Assembly (NCBI GenBank): GCA_024637115.1
Contig: JAGXFU010000011.1
Location: 124,001 to 188,000 of the forward strand
Source of the DNA: Actinomycetes bacterium
GTDB lineage: Bacteria > Actinomycetota > Coriobacteriia > Anaerosomatales > JAGXFU01
Direction: 5' to 3'
DNA length: 64,000 bases
The notes beneath the pieces are model-generated. The model did not search any database, was not told the DNA's origin, and worked only from the letters and a program-made list of their open reading frames with translations. Numbering within the stretch: the stretch's first letter is position 1; the number at the start of each line of letters is the position of its first letter. Positions 62,562-64,000 of the stretch are shown one piece after another. The position numbers were made by a program, and so were the translations under genes.

Positions 62562-63467
62562 CTAGCGCAGCCGAGCGCGTGGATGAGTTGTGAGGTACTC
62601 CTCGCGTATATGGTGACGGTCGACGTGGGTGTATACCTGGGTGGTCGAGATGTCCGCATGTCCCAGAATCTCCTGCAGGACTCTGAGGTCCGCTCCGCCC
62701 TCAAGCATGTGCGTGGCATACGAATGCCTCAGCGTATGCGGATGAATATCAAGTCCTACCGTGTCGCCATACTTCCGCACAAGGTTGAAGACTGTCTGCC
62801 TGGTGAGACGCATGCCTCGCGCGTTCAAGAACAATGCAGAGGAATCGACCGGACGCATTGCCCTCTTTGGTCTCAAGTAGGGCCGACCATGCACAAGATA
62901 CTCCTGGAGTGCCCCGACAGCCACGCCCGCGACCGGTACGTCCCTTTCCTTCTGACCCTTGCCGTAGACCCGTATGAATCCACCCTCGAAATCGACGTAG
63001 GCGATGTCGAGACCCACGAGTTCACTGGCGCGCAAACCACAGCCATACAAGAGCTCGAGAATCGCGCGATCGCGATATCCGGAAGGACCATCGGGAAATC
63101 GCTGTGAGAGCAATTCATCGGCCTGCTCAATGGTGATCACATCAGGTAGCCGTTCGGGAACCTTTGGAAGCGGTACACGCGACGTTGGATGATTCTCTGT
63201 CACGCCCTCTCGCACCAGGAACCGATGAATACTCTTGACGGCAGCCATTCGGCGCTCGACCGTGCTTGGAGCGTCACCACGCGCACGCAGCGCGGCCGTG
63301 AACGCTGTGATGTCCTCAGGAGAAACATCATCCGGGCGATTGACCCCGCGATCAGCCAGAACCTGCTCGTAGAGCAAGAGGTCATGTCGGTAGGCCTCGA
63401 TGGTGTGCGGAGATGAACCGCGCTCAACGGCGAGATGTGCCAGGAACTCATTGACGTGGTTTCGCAT
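62562..63467 (-). CDS. xerD: Tyrosine recombinase XerD
   Basis: A 301-residue site-specific recombinase that resolves chromosome dimers at dif. An N-terminal SAM-like DNA-binding domain (about 1-100) precedes the catalytic domain, with Arg in LYGCGLRASELVGLD, Lys in YGKGQKERDVPV, HxxR in HTLRHSYATHM, His in LGHADISTTQVYTH, and the nucleophile Tyr in that last motif. An ordinary chromosomal Xer rather than a phage integrase: no cargo or attachment repeats nearby. The ATG at 63467 is preceded by TATAAT with 6 nt between, suggesting a leaderless message. The frame open to 63527 crosses that box. Confidence 0.92.
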   Translation of the reverse strand: MRNHVNEFLAHLAVERGSSPHTIEAYRHDLLLYEQVLADRGVNRPDDVSPEDITAFTAALRARGDAPSTVERRMAAVKSIHRFLVREGVTENHPTSRVPLPKVPERLPDVITIEQADELLSQRFPDGPSGYRDRAILELLYGCGLRASELVGLDIAYVDFEGGFIRVYGKGQKERDVPVAGVAVGALQEYLVHGRPYLRPKRAMRPVDSSALFLNARGMRLTRQTVFNLVRKYGDTVGLDIHPHTLRHSYATHMLEGGADLRVLQEILGHADISTTQVYTHVDRHHIREEYLTTHPRARLR

Positions 63468-63473
63468 GGCTCG

Positions 63474-63479
63474 ATTATA
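63474..63479 (-). promoter_or_regulatory. -10 box of a leaderless xerD promoter
   Basis: A perfect TATAAT on the minus strand; seven nt downstream is the A of the xerD ATG, so transcription probably starts at the start codon. No clear -35 element is seen. Confidence 0.5.
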
Positions 63480-63582
63480 GGTCAGCCGCTGTTCAGTCCT
63501 GCTCATCATTGGTCGCATTCGGTTCACGGAGCGCTACCTTATGTAGCATCGGGGACGTGCCGAGGACCACGTGGCAGCAAAG

Positions 63583-63608
63583 AAGGGACGGCCCTGAGGC
63601 CATCCCTT
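63583..63608 (-). terminator. Terminator after alanine dehydrogenase
   Basis: An 11-bp stem AAGGGATGGCC/GGCCGTCCCTT with one G-U pair and a 4-nt loop, followed by CTTTGC on the minus strand, 28 nt after the stop codon. Confidence 0.75.
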
Positions 63609-63636
63609 CCGAAACGCGAAGAACATGATGAAGCCG

Positions 63637-64000
63637 CTAAGAGAGCAGTGACTCCAGCGGTGTGTAGTCCATGCCATGCGCAGAGGCAACGGGTTCGTAG
63701 ACGATCTTGCCCTCAAGCACGTTGACGCCCTTAGCGAGCGAGGGGTCTTCTACCACGGCCCTCTTCCAGCCCTTGTCGGCAATGGCCAGTCCGTAGCGCA
63801 GTGTCGCGTTCGTCAGCGCGAGAGTGGACGTGTTCGGTACTGCTCCCGGCATGTTTGCGACACCGTAGTGGAGCACTCTGTCGACAAAATATGTCGGATC
63901 GGCGTGCGTGGTCGGCTTCGTGGTCTCGATGCAGCCTCCCTGGTCAACCGAGACGTCAACAAGCACGGCACCGGGCCTCATCGTTGGCAGCATGTCACGA
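63637..64000 (-). CDS. ald: Alanine dehydrogenase, C-terminal part (partial)
   Basis: The last 120 codons of a gene whose start lies beyond the window edge. [21 protein letters not shown] is the conserved NAD-domain end of alanine dehydrogenase, followed by [33 protein letters not shown] and the C-terminal helical domain. The enzyme interconverts L-alanine and pyruvate with NAD. A terminator follows, so it is separate from xerD. Confidence 0.93.
   Translation of the reverse strand, partial: RDMLPTMRPGAVLVDVSVDQGGCIETTKPTTHADPTYFVDRVLHYGVANMPGAVPNTSTLALTNATLRYGLAIADKGWKRAVVEDPSLAKGVNVLEGKIVYEPVASAHGMDYTPLESLLS

Noticed and set aside
62562-63467. The tyrosine recombinase as the integrase of a mobile element
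   Set aside because: It has the length and motifs of chromosomal XerD and no tRNA, attachment repeats or phage genes are near it.

Overview
The window looks like chromosomal DNA of a high-GC, Gram-positive actinobacterium, most likely an anaerobic member of the Coriobacteriia. The evidence is an actinobacterial-type integration host factor (mIHF) upstream of gmk and rpoZ, DivIVA and SepF without FtsA, cell-wall-binding type 2 repeats on a secreted protease, and a NAD-linked class 1B dihydroorotate dehydrogenase (PyrD plus PyrK). It also has PyrR attenuation and a transcriptional T-box, more familiar from Firmicutes. No tRNA, rRNA, CRISPR array, insertion sequence or prophage was found. The genus is inference.

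Layout. 1-725 (-): a partial HAAS/DUF1700-like gene behind a PadR regulator with an operator-like repeat. 822-15909 (-): a pyrimidine operon, pyrR-pyrB-pyrC-carA-usp-carB-pyrK-pyrD-pyrF-pyrE, under a promoter, PyrR-binding RNA hairpin and attenuator. It runs into mihF-gmk-rpoZ-thiI and a glycosyltransferase of the queuosine-tRNA mannosyltransferase family; this second block has its own promoter. 15976-18525 (+): a secreted subtilisin-like protease with three CWB2 repeats, whose 3' end overlaps the next gene tail to tail. 18406-22915 (-): a membrane histidine kinase, a single-domain response regulator and a REC-PAS-GAF-PAS-kinase protein.

22965-39860 (-) is the downstream part of the division cluster: ftsZ, pgeF, pstSCAB, phoU, yggS, sepF, proC, yggT, divIVA, a DUF167 gene, a membrane protein, a cNMP-binding protein, T-box-ileS, traR/dksA-like, lspA and rluD. 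A phosphate-uptake operon sits between pgeF and yggS, and a plus-strand gene for a Pro/Ala-rich membrane protein sits between ftsZ and pgeF. 40033-55761 (-) is the main division and cell-wall (dcw) cluster: mraZ-rsmH-ftsL-ftsI-murE-murF-mraY-murD-ftsW-murG-murC-murB-ftsQ, then an L,D-transpeptidase just before ftsZ, with MraZ boxes over the mraZ promoter.

55934-57480 (+): a 43-residue membrane microprotein, a DUF4349 lipoprotein and a small membrane protein. 57367-62416 (-): a small membrane protein and a BMP-type nucleoside ABC transporter. 62562-63467 (-): xerD, with a perfect -10 box placed for leaderless transcription. 63637-64000 (-): the C-terminal part of alanine dehydrogenase, cut by the window edge.

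Most genes are packed with ATGA, GTGA or 1-nt overlaps, so translational coupling is probably widespread. Start codons were moved from the longest ORF wherever a ribosome-binding site or regulatory RNA made an internal start more likely; each such choice is explained in its entry.
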